37,734 nt of DNA, from positions 1 to 37,734 of the forward strand of contig CAAEIR010000266.1 in NCBI GenBank assembly GCA_900756035.1. The letters run 5' to 3'. The position numbers were made by a program, and so were the translations under genes. Below, one piece after another: positions 23,578 through 31,743 of this stretch. The first letter of the stretch is position 1; the number at the start of each line of letters is the position of its first letter. Below the pieces are notes generated by a model that saw only the letters and a list, made by a program, of their open reading frames with translations, did no database searches and had not been told where the DNA came from. This stretch comes from an uncultured Anaerostipes sp. Its GTDB lineage: Bacteria; Bacillota; Clostridia; Lachnospirales; Lachnospiraceae.

Positions 23578-25284
23578 ATGAATGGTGATGAGAAAATTGA
23601 CAATGAGTTAAATCTTGCATTGCACCTTCCGGAAGAGGAGAGAGAAAAGGCATTGGACTTAAATGTGGGATATGAAGAGACAACCGGGCTGTGGGAGATT
23701 ATTTTTCAGTACGCAGGCCAACTTGAACAGATTCGATTTCCGGAAGGGGTGGAAATCCAGCCTTTAAGCGGAGGATATGCGATTGCATTTCTCAGAGAAG
23801 AATTGATGGAATCCTTTTCAAGAGTACCGCAGGTGATTTTTGTAGAGAAACCAAAAGCAATACTGTTGGAGCAAAATGCAGGAATTGCTGCTTCCTGTGC
23901 ATTGTCGGTAAAAGCTCCGCCTCTTGGTCTTTCGGGAAAGGGGACGATCATCGCGGTCATTGACACGGGAATCGATATTTTTCATCCGGATTTTCTTGAT
24001 GAAGAGGGAAACACAAGGATTGTTGCTCTCTGGGATCAGTCGATTCCGGGGAATCCGCCCGAACCCTTTCGTATCGGAACGGTATACGACAGAGAAGAGA
24101 TTAACCGGGCAATTCACAGTGAAAATGAAGAGGCAGCTATCTTAAGCAGAGATGTTTCTGGACATGGAACCCATGTTGCATCAATCTGTGCCGGAAGAGA
24201 GGGAATGGCACCGGAGTGTGAACTTTTAGTTGTGAAACTGGGAGCTGCCAGTGAGAGGGGATTTCCGCGAACGACTCAGCTTATGATGGCAGTACAATAC
24301 GTGGTGGATTTTGCCCAGAAGGAAGGAAAACCTCTGGCAGTAAATATAAGTTATGGACATAATTACGGAGATCATAGGGGAACTTCTCTTTTGGAGACGT
24401 TTCTTGAAAGGCTTTCGGATCAGTGGAGAAATGTTATCTGCATAGGTACGGGCAACGAGGGAGATACCGGACGGCACAGACATGGGAAACTTGATCGTTT
24501 GGCGGAAGAAGTTCTATTTGACATTGCTCCCTTCGAGCCGAATATGAATCTGCAGCTCTGGAAAGACTTTGCAGATGACTTTGAAATCACATTAATTTCA
24601 CCATCGGGAATCCGACACGTGATTTTAAATCAGCCGGGTCCGTCCGATTATCAATACAAGGGCACCCGGGTTTTTGTCTATTACGGAACACCGCTGCCGT
24701 ACAATGTAAGGCAGGAAATCTATTTTTCCTTTGTACCTCAGGGGACAATGATAGAAAGTGGACAGTGGAAATTGCGTTTTGTACCGAAAAACATCGTCAG
24801 TGGAAGATATGATATGTGGCTTCCGGTATCGGCAGGGACAAACAGCCAGACAAGATTTTTAGAGCCCAGTAAGACATTTACTTTGACGATTCCTTCCACG
24901 GCATATAAGATCATTGCAGTGGGCGCATATAATCTTGCCTATCAATCCTATGCAGAGTTTTCAGGGCGAGGGGAAGAATTTTTGTGTCCGCTGAAGCCGG
25001 ATCTTACAGCGCCCGGTGTTGGAATTGCTGCGGCGGCACCGGGAGGGGGAAGGAATACAATGTCCGGAACCTCCATGGCAACACCCTTTGTAACGGGAGC
25101 ATCGGCGCTTCTCATGCAGTGGGGAATTATCGAGGGAAATGACCCTTATCTTTACGGTGAGAGAGTCCGTGCTTATTTGCATCGTGGTGCAAGAAGAATG
25201 GAAGGCTTTTTGGAATATCCCAATAATCAGGTGGGATACGGACGTTTATGCGTGAGAGAAAGCCTGCCGGATGTATTAATATAA
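23578..25284 (+). CDS. Csp-like S8 family serine protease
   Basis: Subtilisin-like protease of the clostridial Csp-like group. No signal peptide is visible. Residues 1-110 look like a prodomain, then the catalytic triad follows: D129 in VIDTGID, H196 in GHGTHVAS and S499 in GTSMATP. The oxyanion Asn lies in GTGNEGD. A beta-rich stretch (about 315-435) is inserted in the catalytic domain, where Csp proteases carry a jellyroll. In Clostridium, Csp proteases act in spore germination by activating SleC. Here the triad is intact but no sporulation gene is adjacent, so germination is possible and other intracellular roles remain open. Length 568 fits the group. Confidence 0.85.
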   Translation: MNGDEKIDNELNLALHLPEEEREKALDLNVGYEETTGLWEIIFQYAGQLEQIRFPEGVEIQPLSGGYAIAFLREELMESFSRVPQVIFVEKPKAILLEQNAGIAASCALSVKAPPLGLSGKGTIIAVIDTGIDIFHPDFLDEEGNTRIVALWDQSIPGNPPEPFRIGTVYDREEINRAIHSENEEAAILSRDVSGHGTHVASICAGREGMAPECELLVVKLGAASERGFPRTTQLMMAVQYVVDFAQKEGKPLAVNISYGHNYGDHRGTSLLETFLERLSDQWRNVICIGTGNEGDTGRHRHGKLDRLAEEVLFDIAPFEPNMNLQLWKDFADDFEITLISPSGIRHVILNQPGPSDYQYKGTRVFVYYGTPLPYNVRQEIYFSFVPQGTMIESGQWKLRFVPKNIVSGRYDMWLPVSAGTNSQTRFLEPSKTFTLTIPSTAYKIIAVGAYNLAYQSYAEFSGRGEEFLCPLKPDLTAPGVGIAAAAPGGGRNTMSGTSMATPFVTGASALLMQWGIIEGNDPYLYGERVRAYLHRGARRMEGFLEYPNNQVGYGRLCVRESLPDVLI

Positions 25285-25299
25285 AAACAGAAATCCTGA

Positions 25300-25329
25300 T
25301 TGAAAAAAAATACACGATACATTCATATT
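25300..25329 (+). promoter_or_regulatory. Weak promoter candidate for glgP
   Basis: TTGAAA (25300-25305) and CATATT (25324-25329), 18-base spacer, in a very AT-rich 119-base gap. Other AT-rich hexamers closer to the gene are equally possible, so only the region is suggested with any confidence. Confidence 0.3.
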
Positions 25330-25403
25330 AATCCTATTAAATTCCAGAATTATATGTTAAAATTCATATGTTAGGAAATACGAAAGGAAGAGGCAATATC
25401 ATA

Positions 25404-27860
25404 ATGAAGAAAAGAAGATTTGAAAAGAAACAGTTCAAGCAGGAAGTGCTGAACAATTTAAAGACCCAGTTCCGCGTAGAGCTTGACACAGCATCTGATC
25501 AGCAGATTTATCAGGCAGTTGCTTATGCCATTAAGGAATGGATCATTGAAGACTGGATGGATACCCAGAAAGCATATGATGAGAAAGACCCGAAGATTTT
25601 ATACTACATGTCCATGGAATTCCTGATGGGAAGAGCTCTTGGAAACAACATGATTAATATGTCCGTATATGGAGAAGTGAAAGAGGCACTGGAAGAATTA
25701 GGTGTGGATCTTAATTTGGTTGAGGATCAGGAACCAGACCCGGCTCTTGGAAACGGAGGATTGGGACGTCTGGCAGCATGTTTCCTTGACTCTCTGGCGT
25801 CTCTGGGTTATGCGGCATACGGCTGCGGAATCCGTTACCAGTACGGAATGTTTAAACAGAAAATTGAGAATGGATACCAGGTTGAAGTACCGGATACATG
25901 GTTAAAAGACGGAAATCCATTTGAATTAAAACGTCCGGAATATGCAAAAGAGGTTCGTTTTGGCGGAAATATCGAAACTGCCTATGATGAATCAACCGGA
26001 AGAATTAACTTTGTACAGAAGGACTATCAGTCTGTGCTGGCAGTACCATATGATTACCCGATTGTGGGATATGGAAATCACGTTGTCAACACACTGCGAA
26101 TCTGGGATGCTGAGCCGATCACAGACTTCCAGCTGGATTCTTTTGACAAGGGAGAATATGATAAGGCAGTGGAACAGAAGAACCTTGCAAAGAATATTGT
26201 AGAAGTTCTTTATCCGAATGATAACCACTATGAAGGAAAAGAGCTGCGCTTAAAACAGCAGTATTTCTTCGTATCTGCCAGTCTTCAGGCAGCAGTGGAA
26301 AAATATAAGAGAAATCACGATGATATTACAAAGCTGTATGAGAAGGTTGCGATTCAGATGAATGATACACATCCAACGGTATCTGTTGCTGAATTGATGA
26401 GAATCCTTATGGATGAAGAAGGTCTTGGATGGGATGAAGCCTGGGAAGTTACAACAAAGACCTGTGCATATACCAATCATACGATTATGGCGGAAGCTCT
26501 GGAAAAATGGCCGATTGACCTGTTTTCAAGACTTCTTCCACGTATCTATCAGATTGTGGAAGAGATTGACCGCCGTTTTGTAGAACGCATTCGTGCGGCT
26601 TATCCGGGTAATGAAGAAAAAGTTCGTAAGATGGCGATTCTCTGGGATGGTCAGGTTCGTATGGCACATATGGCGATTGCGGCAGGATATTCTGTTAACG
26701 GTGTTGCAAAACTCCACACAGAGATCTTAAAGAATCAGGAATTAAAAGACTTTTATCAGATGATGCCGGAGAAGTTTAATAATAAAACCAACGGTATTAC
26801 ACAGAGACGTTTCCTGATGCATGGGAATCCGCTTCTGGCAGATTGGGTAACAAAGAAGCTTGGAACAGATATGTGGGCGACAGATCTTTCTTTGATGTCC
26901 GGACTGAAAAAATATATTTCTGATCCAAAATCCCAAAAAGAGTTTATGGAGATTAAACTTCAGAACAAAAAACGTCTGGCAGATTACATTTTAAAACATA
27001 ATGGAGTAAAAGTAGATCCGACTTCAATTTTTGATGTGCAGGTAAAACGTCTCCATGAGTACAAACGTCAGTTGATGAATATTCTTCATGTAATGTATCT
27101 TTACAATCAGTTAAAGAAGAATCCAAACATGAAGTTTTATCCGAGAACCTTTATTTTCGGAGCAAAAGCGGCAGCTGGATATTTAAGAGCGAAACAGACG
27201 ATTAAACTGATTAATGCCGTAGCCGATAAAGTAAACAATGACGCTTCCATCAAAGGAAAGTTAAAAGTAGTCTTTATTGAAGATTATCGTGTGTCCAACG
27301 CAGAGTGGATCTTTGCGGCAGCAGATGTCAGTGAACAGATTTCTACTGCATCCAAAGAGGCTTCAGGAACCGGAAACATGAAATTTATGTTAAACGGTGC
27401 GCCGACTCTTGGAACCATGGACGGTGCCAATGTGGAGATTGTGGATGAAGTTGGAAAAGAAAATGCATTTATCTTTGGTATGAGTTCTGAGGAAGTAATT
27501 AATTACGAGAATCAGGGTGGATATCATCCGTATGAGATTTATCAGCAGGATGAAGAGATCCATAAAGTACTCGAGCAGTTAGTGGATGGAACTTATTCTG
27601 AGGGTGATCCGGAGCTTTACAAAGATCTGTATCAGAGTCTTCTGTTTGGTGATACCGGAAGTCAGGCAGATATGTATTTCATCCTGAAAGATTTCCGTTC
27701 TTATGCAGAGGCGCAGAAGAAGGTTGAGGAAGCATACCGTGATACTGCGAAGTGGGCGAAGATGGCGATGACCAATACTGCAGGATGCGGTAAGTTCTCA
27801 TCTGATCGTACGATTCAGGAGTATGTAGACGATATCTGGAAGTTAGATAAGATCAGATAA
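25404..27860 (+). CDS. glgP: Glycogen/starch phosphorylase
   Basis: PLP-dependent GT35 enzyme that releases glucose-1-phosphate from alpha-1,4-glucans. From this start it has 818 residues, normal for the family. Hallmarks are YYMSMEFLMGRAL, PDPALGNGGLGRLAACFLDSLA, MNDTHPTVSVAELMR and KRLHEYKRQLMN, with PLP lysine K660 in ASGTGNMKFMLNGA. I chose ATG 25404 after an AAAGGAAGAGG site; an upstream in-frame ATG at 25368 would add residues not typical of the family. No other glycogen gene is adjacent, so it seems to be expressed alone, with a terminator after it. Confidence 0.96.
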   Translation: MKKRRFEKKQFKQEVLNNLKTQFRVELDTASDQQIYQAVAYAIKEWIIEDWMDTQKAYDEKDPKILYYMSMEFLMGRALGNNMINMSVYGEVKEALEELGVDLNLVEDQEPDPALGNGGLGRLAACFLDSLASLGYAAYGCGIRYQYGMFKQKIENGYQVEVPDTWLKDGNPFELKRPEYAKEVRFGGNIETAYDESTGRINFVQKDYQSVLAVPYDYPIVGYGNHVVNTLRIWDAEPITDFQLDSFDKGEYDKAVEQKNLAKNIVEVLYPNDNHYEGKELRLKQQYFFVSASLQAAVEKYKRNHDDITKLYEKVAIQMNDTHPTVSVAELMRILMDEEGLGWDEAWEVTTKTCAYTNHTIMAEALEKWPIDLFSRLLPRIYQIVEEIDRRFVERIRAAYPGNEEKVRKMAILWDGQVRMAHMAIAAGYSVNGVAKLHTEILKNQELKDFYQMMPEKFNNKTNGITQRRFLMHGNPLLADWVTKKLGTDMWATDLSLMSGLKKYISDPKSQKEFMEIKLQNKKRLADYILKHNGVKVDPTSIFDVQVKRLHEYKRQLMNILHVMYLYNQLKKNPNMKFYPRTFIFGAKAAAGYLRAKQTIKLINAVADKVNNDASIKGKLKVVFIEDYRVSNAEWIFAAADVSEQISTASKEASGTGNMKFMLNGAPTLGTMDGANVEIVDEVGKENAFIFGMSSEEVINYENQGGYHPYEIYQQDEEIHKVLEQLVDGTYSEGDPELYKDLYQSLLFGDTGSQADMYFILKDFRSYAEAQKKVEEAYRDTAKWAKMAMTNTAGCGKFSSDRTIQEYVDDIWKLDKIR

Positions 27861-27899
27861 TTTTAAATTTTATAAGTTAAATTATAATGCGATAAAAAT

Positions 27900-27934
27900 A
27901 AGGCAGAGAGTTCTTATCCGGAATTCTCTGCCTT
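27900..27934 (+). terminator. Terminator after glgP
   Basis: AAGGCAGAGAGTTC pairs with GAATTCTCTGCCTT (14 bp, one G-U) around a 7-base loop. The T tract that follows (AATTGTTTC) is imperfect, but the stem is strong. Confidence 0.75.
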
Positions 27935-27950
27935 AATTGTTTCAAAATAG

Positions 27951-27979
27951 TTGCACAAGTATTAAAAATATGTTAAATT
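27951..27979 (+). promoter_or_regulatory. Promoter candidate for secreted MBL gene
   Basis: TTGCAC (27951-27956), a 17-base spacer, and TAAATT (27974-27979) preceded by TGT. It lies after the glgP terminator and about 45 bases before the start codon. Confidence 0.5.
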
Positions 27980-28022
27980 TTAAGTGAGCAGTAAATGAAC
28001 TAGTAGAGGAATGGAGTGACAT

Positions 28023-29804
28023 ATGAAAAAGAACTTACGAAAATTGAGCTCTTGTGCTATGCTGATCTGTCTCATTTTTGGATTGGCAGCAGGAGTTTTT
28101 GAGGGGAAAGCAAAAGAAATCAAAGCAGCGGTGAATTTTAAAATTCATTATATTGATGTGGGACAGGCAGATGCCGCCCTGCTGCAATATGGAGACGGCG
28201 ACAGTGCGAAATATGCGTTAATTGATGCGGGTGCAGCTACTTACCATAAGAGTTCCGATGCCAATTATGCAGCAAAAGAAGCGCCTGCCTATGCATATCT
28301 GAAAAAGAAGGGTGTTACAAGATTGGAATTTATTCTTCTGACTCATCCCCATAAGGACCATATCGGAGGAATGGAGAAAATTTTGGAAGATGAAACGATT
28401 GAGATTGGAACCATCTATGGAAATAATTTAAAATTAGAGTACTGGGAAGGCAGTGATGATAAGGATAAGCAGGAAACCGAACCGGCAGAATGGACGGAGT
28501 TTGACTCTGAAGTTTATAAAAATTTCAAAGAGAAACTCAACGAACGGTGTGAGTTGGAAGGAAAGGATGTAGATGAGTTTTATCAGGTTCCAAAGGCAGG
28601 ATCTTCTGTTTATTTAGGCGGTGCGAATGGTGCGAAGCTTACATTTTACGGACCGTTGGCAAATGATTATCAGTATGGAAGAAGCGTAGATTTAAATACG
28701 CGGCAGGAAAATAAATACTCTATTGTATGTAAAATTGCATATGGGAAAAATTCATTTCTGATGACAGGAGATGCTCAAAAGGAAACAATAGAAAAGATTG
28801 CAGCACAGGGATATGACCTGACGGCTCAGGTATTAAAAGAGCCTCATCACGGATTCCAGGATGTAACCGATGCAGAAAGGGAGGAAGGATATCCGTATTC
28901 TGACCATAAATATGTAATTGATAAAAGTAAGGCGAATATTGCGATTATTAGTAATGGTTATAAAAATATAGCCGGTGATAATGGTCAGTCTGTTCCTTAT
29001 TCCAAGGTATTAAAAGATCTGTCAAAGATGGATGTATATCAGACCAGTGATAAGGGAACGATTGTGGTAAATTCTGATGGAACTTATCTGTCAATCACCA
29101 CAGAAAGAGGAGGAAAAACACCGAGTCATAAAGGAAGTCAGACAACGACGACATCTCCTTATATGAAGCAGATGAGTATTTCCTCTAATAATACGAAGAA
29201 GCTGAAACCGACACTGACCAGTGCCGATAATTCTTATAAGATTTATGAGAGAAAGAATATTACAGTTCGTTTTTACGGAACTGCCAATCCGTTTACGAAA
29301 CTTACAAACATTCAATATAAGTTTGTAAAGAAGGGCGTGGATAACCGGACGGTATCCTATAGAACAGGAACCTCATATACTGTGAAAAACGGAAACGTTG
29401 GAAGAATTTATGTAAGATATAACACACCGTTTGGAACGACAGACTTAAAGCTTCCGGGATTTACGGTAGATACCAAAGCGCCAAGCAGCGTGAAAATTAA
29501 GGCAAATAAGTCAGGAATCAAAACAATTAAAACATCTTCAAAGAATACTTATAAAAAGCGTCTGCGCAGATGCAAATCTATTAAATTTACATTCCCGGCT
29601 TCCTATGGAACCAGTGGAAAATTAAAGACACAGTATAAGATTGTGCCGAAAGGAAAGGCGAACACTAAGTATAAATGGAAGACAGGAAACAGTGTAACCT
29701 ATAAAACAAGAAACAAAAAAGTTCGTCTCTATGTGAGATGGACGGATAAATCCGGAAATACAACGACAAGAAAAACCAATGGATTTTATTTAACAAAATA
29801 CTAA
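28023..29804 (+). CDS. Secreted ComEC-like metallo-beta-lactamase-fold protein
   Basis: Exported MBL-fold hydrolase, related to the C-terminal domain of ComEC but without its channel. Residues 1-36 are a signal peptide (basic N-terminus, hydrophobic core, cleavage likely near KAA-VNF). The MBL domain (about 38-360) shows IHYIDVGQADAALL, the metal motif HPHKDH at 108-113, MTGDAQKE and KEPHHGF. Two related C-terminal domains follow at about 411-487 and 518-593, each with a YK-V-KG strand and an RxYVRxxxxxG strand, and both very rich in Lys, Arg and Thr. They may bind the cell wall or an anionic polymer. The substrate is unknown; nuclease, phosphodiesterase or phosphorylcholine esterase-like roles are all possible. 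Confidence 0.82.
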   Translation: MKKNLRKLSSCAMLICLIFGLAAGVFEGKAKEIKAAVNFKIHYIDVGQADAALLQYGDGDSAKYALIDAGAATYHKSSDANYAAKEAPAYAYLKKKGVTRLEFILLTHPHKDHIGGMEKILEDETIEIGTIYGNNLKLEYWEGSDDKDKQETEPAEWTEFDSEVYKNFKEKLNERCELEGKDVDEFYQVPKAGSSVYLGGANGAKLTFYGPLANDYQYGRSVDLNTRQENKYSIVCKIAYGKNSFLMTGDAQKETIEKIAAQGYDLTAQVLKEPHHGFQDVTDAEREEGYPYSDHKYVIDKSKANIAIISNGYKNIAGDNGQSVPYSKVLKDLSKMDVYQTSDKGTIVVNSDGTYLSITTERGGKTPSHKGSQTTTTSPYMKQMSISSNNTKKLKPTLTSADNSYKIYERKNITVRFYGTANPFTKLTNIQYKFVKKGVDNRTVSYRTGTSYTVKNGNVGRIYVRYNTPFGTTDLKLPGFTVDTKAPSSVKIKANKSGIKTIKTSSKNTYKKRLRRCKSIKFTFPASYGTSGKLKTQYKIVPKGKANTKYKWKTGNSVTYKTRNKKVRLYVRWTDKSGNTTTRKTNGFYLTKY

Positions 29805-29808
29805 ATGA

Positions 29809-29846
29809 AAAAGGGTCAAAAGACAAAAGGGTCTTTTGACTCTTTT
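29809..29846 (+). terminator. Terminator after secreted MBL gene
   Basis: AAAAGGGTCAAAAGAC pairs with GTCTTTTGACTCTTTT (16 bp with one G-U) around a 6-base loop. It begins 4 bases after the stop. The T run is part of the stem, as in many A/T-flanked terminators, and it may work in both directions. Confidence 0.8.
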
Positions 29847-29871
29847 GATTGAAGAGCAGTCTGTCAGGTAC

Positions 29872-29900
29872 TTGTATCCGGAGAAAGATTTTGATATACT
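29872..29900 (+). promoter_or_regulatory. Promoter for TPR protein gene
   Basis: TTGTAT (29872-29877), 17-base spacer, TATACT (29895-29900). It sits between the terminator and the TPR gene, giving that gene its own transcript. Confidence 0.7.
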
Positions 29901-29946
29901 AAAAGTTATCTTATTAGGAAAGATCACGCAGAACAGGAGAATGAAA

Positions 29947-30600
29947 ATGAATCATAAATTAAAAGTTGCGCTGACAGCAGCGGCGGCAGTGATTGTTTTA
30001 CTGGCAGCTGTCTGTGGATATGGTTATATCAGTCAGAAGACAATCGCAAACAGTGGAATTGAATATCTGAATCAGAAAGAATATCAAAAAGCTTATACGC
30101 AGTTTCATAAGGTATCAGGAAAATTCACGCTTCTTTTTACAAAGCAGAAGACAGATGTTTTGTTTTACGAAGGGGAAGCCCTTTATCAGATGGAGCGTTA
30201 TGAGGAAGCGGCAGAGATCTATGATCGGCTGATTGAGCGAGGAGAGAGCAGAGCTTATTCTTTTAAGGCATTTTGTCTTATGCGGCAGGGAAAGACCAAA
30301 GAAGCATTGAACGTCTGTGACGAGGGAATTAAGCAGAATCCTGAGTCGGGAGAAATTTATACCACAAAATACGGAATCTATGCAAAGCAGGAAAAGTACG
30401 AAGAAGGATTAAAAGTTCTTAATGAAGCCTTAAAACAGGAGAACCTTGAGCAGAAGAAAGAAGTATTATTTGCAAGAATCAGTGCCTATGAATCAATGTT
30501 TGATTTTGACAAAGCTTATCAATATGCCAAGGAATATGTAAAGGCATATCCGAAAGATTCTAAGGGAAAAAAAGAATTAACGTTTTTGGAAACAAGATAG
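29947..30600 (+). CDS. Membrane-anchored TPR-repeat protein
   Basis: A 217-residue protein with a basic N-terminus and one membrane segment (about residues 6-28), followed by tetratricopeptide-like helical repeats. Visible units are YLNQKEYQKAYTQFHKV, ALYQMERYEEAAEIYDRL, FCLMRQGKTKEALNVCDEG and YAKQEKYEEGLKVLNEAL. I chose ATG 29947 because AGGAG ends 7 bases upstream; an ATG six bases earlier would be too close. TPR domains bind proteins, so it is probably an outward-facing scaffold. It has its own promoter and terminator, so a link to its neighbours is uncertain. Confidence 0.8.
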   Translation: MNHKLKVALTAAAAVIVLLAAVCGYGYISQKTIANSGIEYLNQKEYQKAYTQFHKVSGKFTLLFTKQKTDVLFYEGEALYQMERYEEAAEIYDRLIERGESRAYSFKAFCLMRQGKTKEALNVCDEGIKQNPESGEIYTTKYGIYAKQEKYEEGLKVLNEALKQENLEQKKEVLFARISAYESMFDFDKAYQYAKEYVKAYPKDSKGKKELTFLETR

Positions 30601-30604
30601 ACGC

Positions 30605-30635
30605 AAAAGAGGAACCAGAAAATGGTTCTTTTTTT
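30605..30635 (+). terminator. Terminator after TPR gene
   Basis: AAAAGAGGAACC pairs with GGTTCTTTTTTT around a 7-base loop (GAACC/GGTTC core), with a T run at 30629-30635. It lies just after the stop codon. Confidence 0.85.
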
Positions 30636-30681
30636 ATGCATAAATTACAAAAATTGTATTAGAAATTTGTGATTACTGACA

Positions 30682-30696
30682 AAAATAAAATTTCGT
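30682..30696 (+). promoter_or_regulatory. Candidate operator, upstream copy of 15-bp repeat
   Basis: AAAATAAAATTTCGT occurs here and again at 30744-30758, 62 bases later. This copy lies 10 bases upstream of the -35 of the sugar-operon promoter. The exact 15-base match flanking a promoter suggests a binding site for a local regulator, most simply the RpiR-family protein encoded in the operon. Confidence 0.5.
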
Positions 30697-30706
30697 CAAA
30701 AAATAA

Positions 30707-30735
30707 TTGACAAAATTACGTTTCGGTAGTAAGAT
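30707..30735 (+). promoter_or_regulatory. Strong promoter of the sorbose-type PTS operon
   Basis: Consensus -35 TTGACA (30707-30712), 17-base spacer, TAAGAT (30730-30735). It is the only good promoter in the 208-base gap before the PTS genes. Transcription should start near 30742, leaving a leader of about 67 bases. Confidence 0.8.
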
Positions 30736-30743
30736 CTAATTAC

Positions 30744-30764
30744 AAAATAAAATTTCGTACGAAA
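30744..30764 (+). promoter_or_regulatory. Candidate operator, downstream copy with perfect palindrome
   Basis: The second copy of AAAATAAAATTTCGT (30744-30758) runs into TTTCGTACGAAA (30753-30764), a perfect 12-bp palindrome. It begins at about +3 of the expected transcript, where a bound repressor would block transcription. Binding by the RpiR-type protein is inferred. Confidence 0.55.
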
Positions 30765-30808
30765 AGAAAATGAGAAACTAAATTTTATATCCAAGAGGAG
30801 GAAAGATA

Positions 30809-31243
30809 ATGAAACTGATCTTAGCAGCTCACGGGATGCTGGCGGAAGAAGTTGTAAACTCTGCGGGAATGGTTTTCGGACAGATCGAAGATCTGGCTGT
30901 CGTAACCTTTGTTCCCGGGGAAAATGCGGAAACCCTGAAAGCGAAATACAAAGAGATTATTGACGGATATGCAGATGACAGTGAAATTTTATTTCTTGTA
31001 GATTTATTTGGTGGAAGTCCTTATAATGCAGCTTTTGAAACAGTGATGGAACAAGATCGAATGGATGTTATTACCGGATTAAGTCTGCCAATGCTTATTG
31101 ATGTAGTAGGAATTCGGACAATGGAAGAGTCAATCAAGGCAAAAGAAGTAATAAATAAACTTTCTGATGAAACTTATATCAAATCCTGTAAGCAGCTCCT
31201 TGCAGGTACAGAAAACGAAACAGAGGAGGAAGATGAGCTATGA
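30809..31243 (+). CDS. sorF: Mannose-family PTS EIIA component (sorbose-type locus)
   Basis: Phosphocarrier domain that takes phosphate from HPr and passes it to EIIB. The phosphorylated histidine is H8 in ILAAHGMLAEE. The EIIA-Man fold continues with VTFVPGENAETL and LVDLFGGSPYNAAF. The 144-residue length is typical of a free-standing IIA. A GAGGAGG site gives a clear start. The last four bases overlap the IIB start (ATGA). The sorbose name depends on the SorE- and SorD-like genes downstream; the sequence itself only supports the mannose/fructose/sorbose PTS family. Confidence 0.85.
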   Translation: MKLILAAHGMLAEEVVNSAGMVFGQIEDLAVVTFVPGENAETLKAKYKEIIDGYADDSEILFLVDLFGGSPYNAAFETVMEQDRMDVITGLSLPMLIDVVGIRTMEESIKAKEVINKLSDETYIKSCKQLLAGTENETEEEDEL

Positions 31244-31719
31244 AAATTAATTTAGCGAGAATTGATGACAGATTAATTCACGGACAGGTGGCAACCGTTT
31301 GGGCAAAAGAGGCAAACGCACAGAGAATTATCATCTGCAGTGATGAGGTAGCAAAAGATCAGATTCGAAAAACATTATTGTTACAGGTGGGACCTCCGGG
31401 AGTGAAAGTCAGCGTTGTAGACGTGGCAAAAGCTGTCCGCGTGTACAATAATCCGAAGTATGAAAAAGACACGGTATTCTTCTTATATACATGTCCGCAG
31501 GATGTACTTCGTATGGCAGAAGCGGGAGTTCCGATTCAGAGTGTAAATATCGGAGGAATGGCATTTAAGACAGGAAAACGTCAGATTACCAAAGCAGTTT
31601 CAGTAGACGACAGTGATGTAGAGGCATTTAAAAAGCTTCATGACATGGGAATCGAACTGGAAATCCGCCCGGTAGCAACTGATAAAAAAGTAGATCTTAT
31701 GAGCAAGATTGAAGAATAA
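31240..31719 (+). CDS. sorB: Mannose-family PTS EIIB component (sorbose-type locus)
   Basis: Phosphorylated by EIIA, then phosphorylates the sugar entering through IIC/IID. The active histidine is H14 in RIDDRLIHGQVATVWAKE. Other family stretches are IIICSDEVAKD, LLLQVGPPGVKV and SVNIGGMAFKTGKRQITKAV. The 159-residue length is standard for a separate IIB. Its ATG overlaps the IIA stop by four bases, implying coupled translation. Confidence 0.87.
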   Translation: MKINLARIDDRLIHGQVATVWAKEANAQRIIICSDEVAKDQIRKTLLLQVGPPGVKVSVVDVAKAVRVYNNPKYEKDTVFFLYTCPQDVLRMAEAGVPIQSVNIGGMAFKTGKRQITKAVSVDDSDVEAFKKLHDMGIELEIRPVATDKKVDLMSKIEE

Positions 31720-31743
31720 AAGAGATCGAAGGAGGATTTTAAA

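Noticed and set aside
29836..29946. Longer start for the TPR protein
   Set aside because: It would begin within the preceding terminator and upstream of the predicted promoter; the membrane segment and AGGAG site fit ATG 29947.
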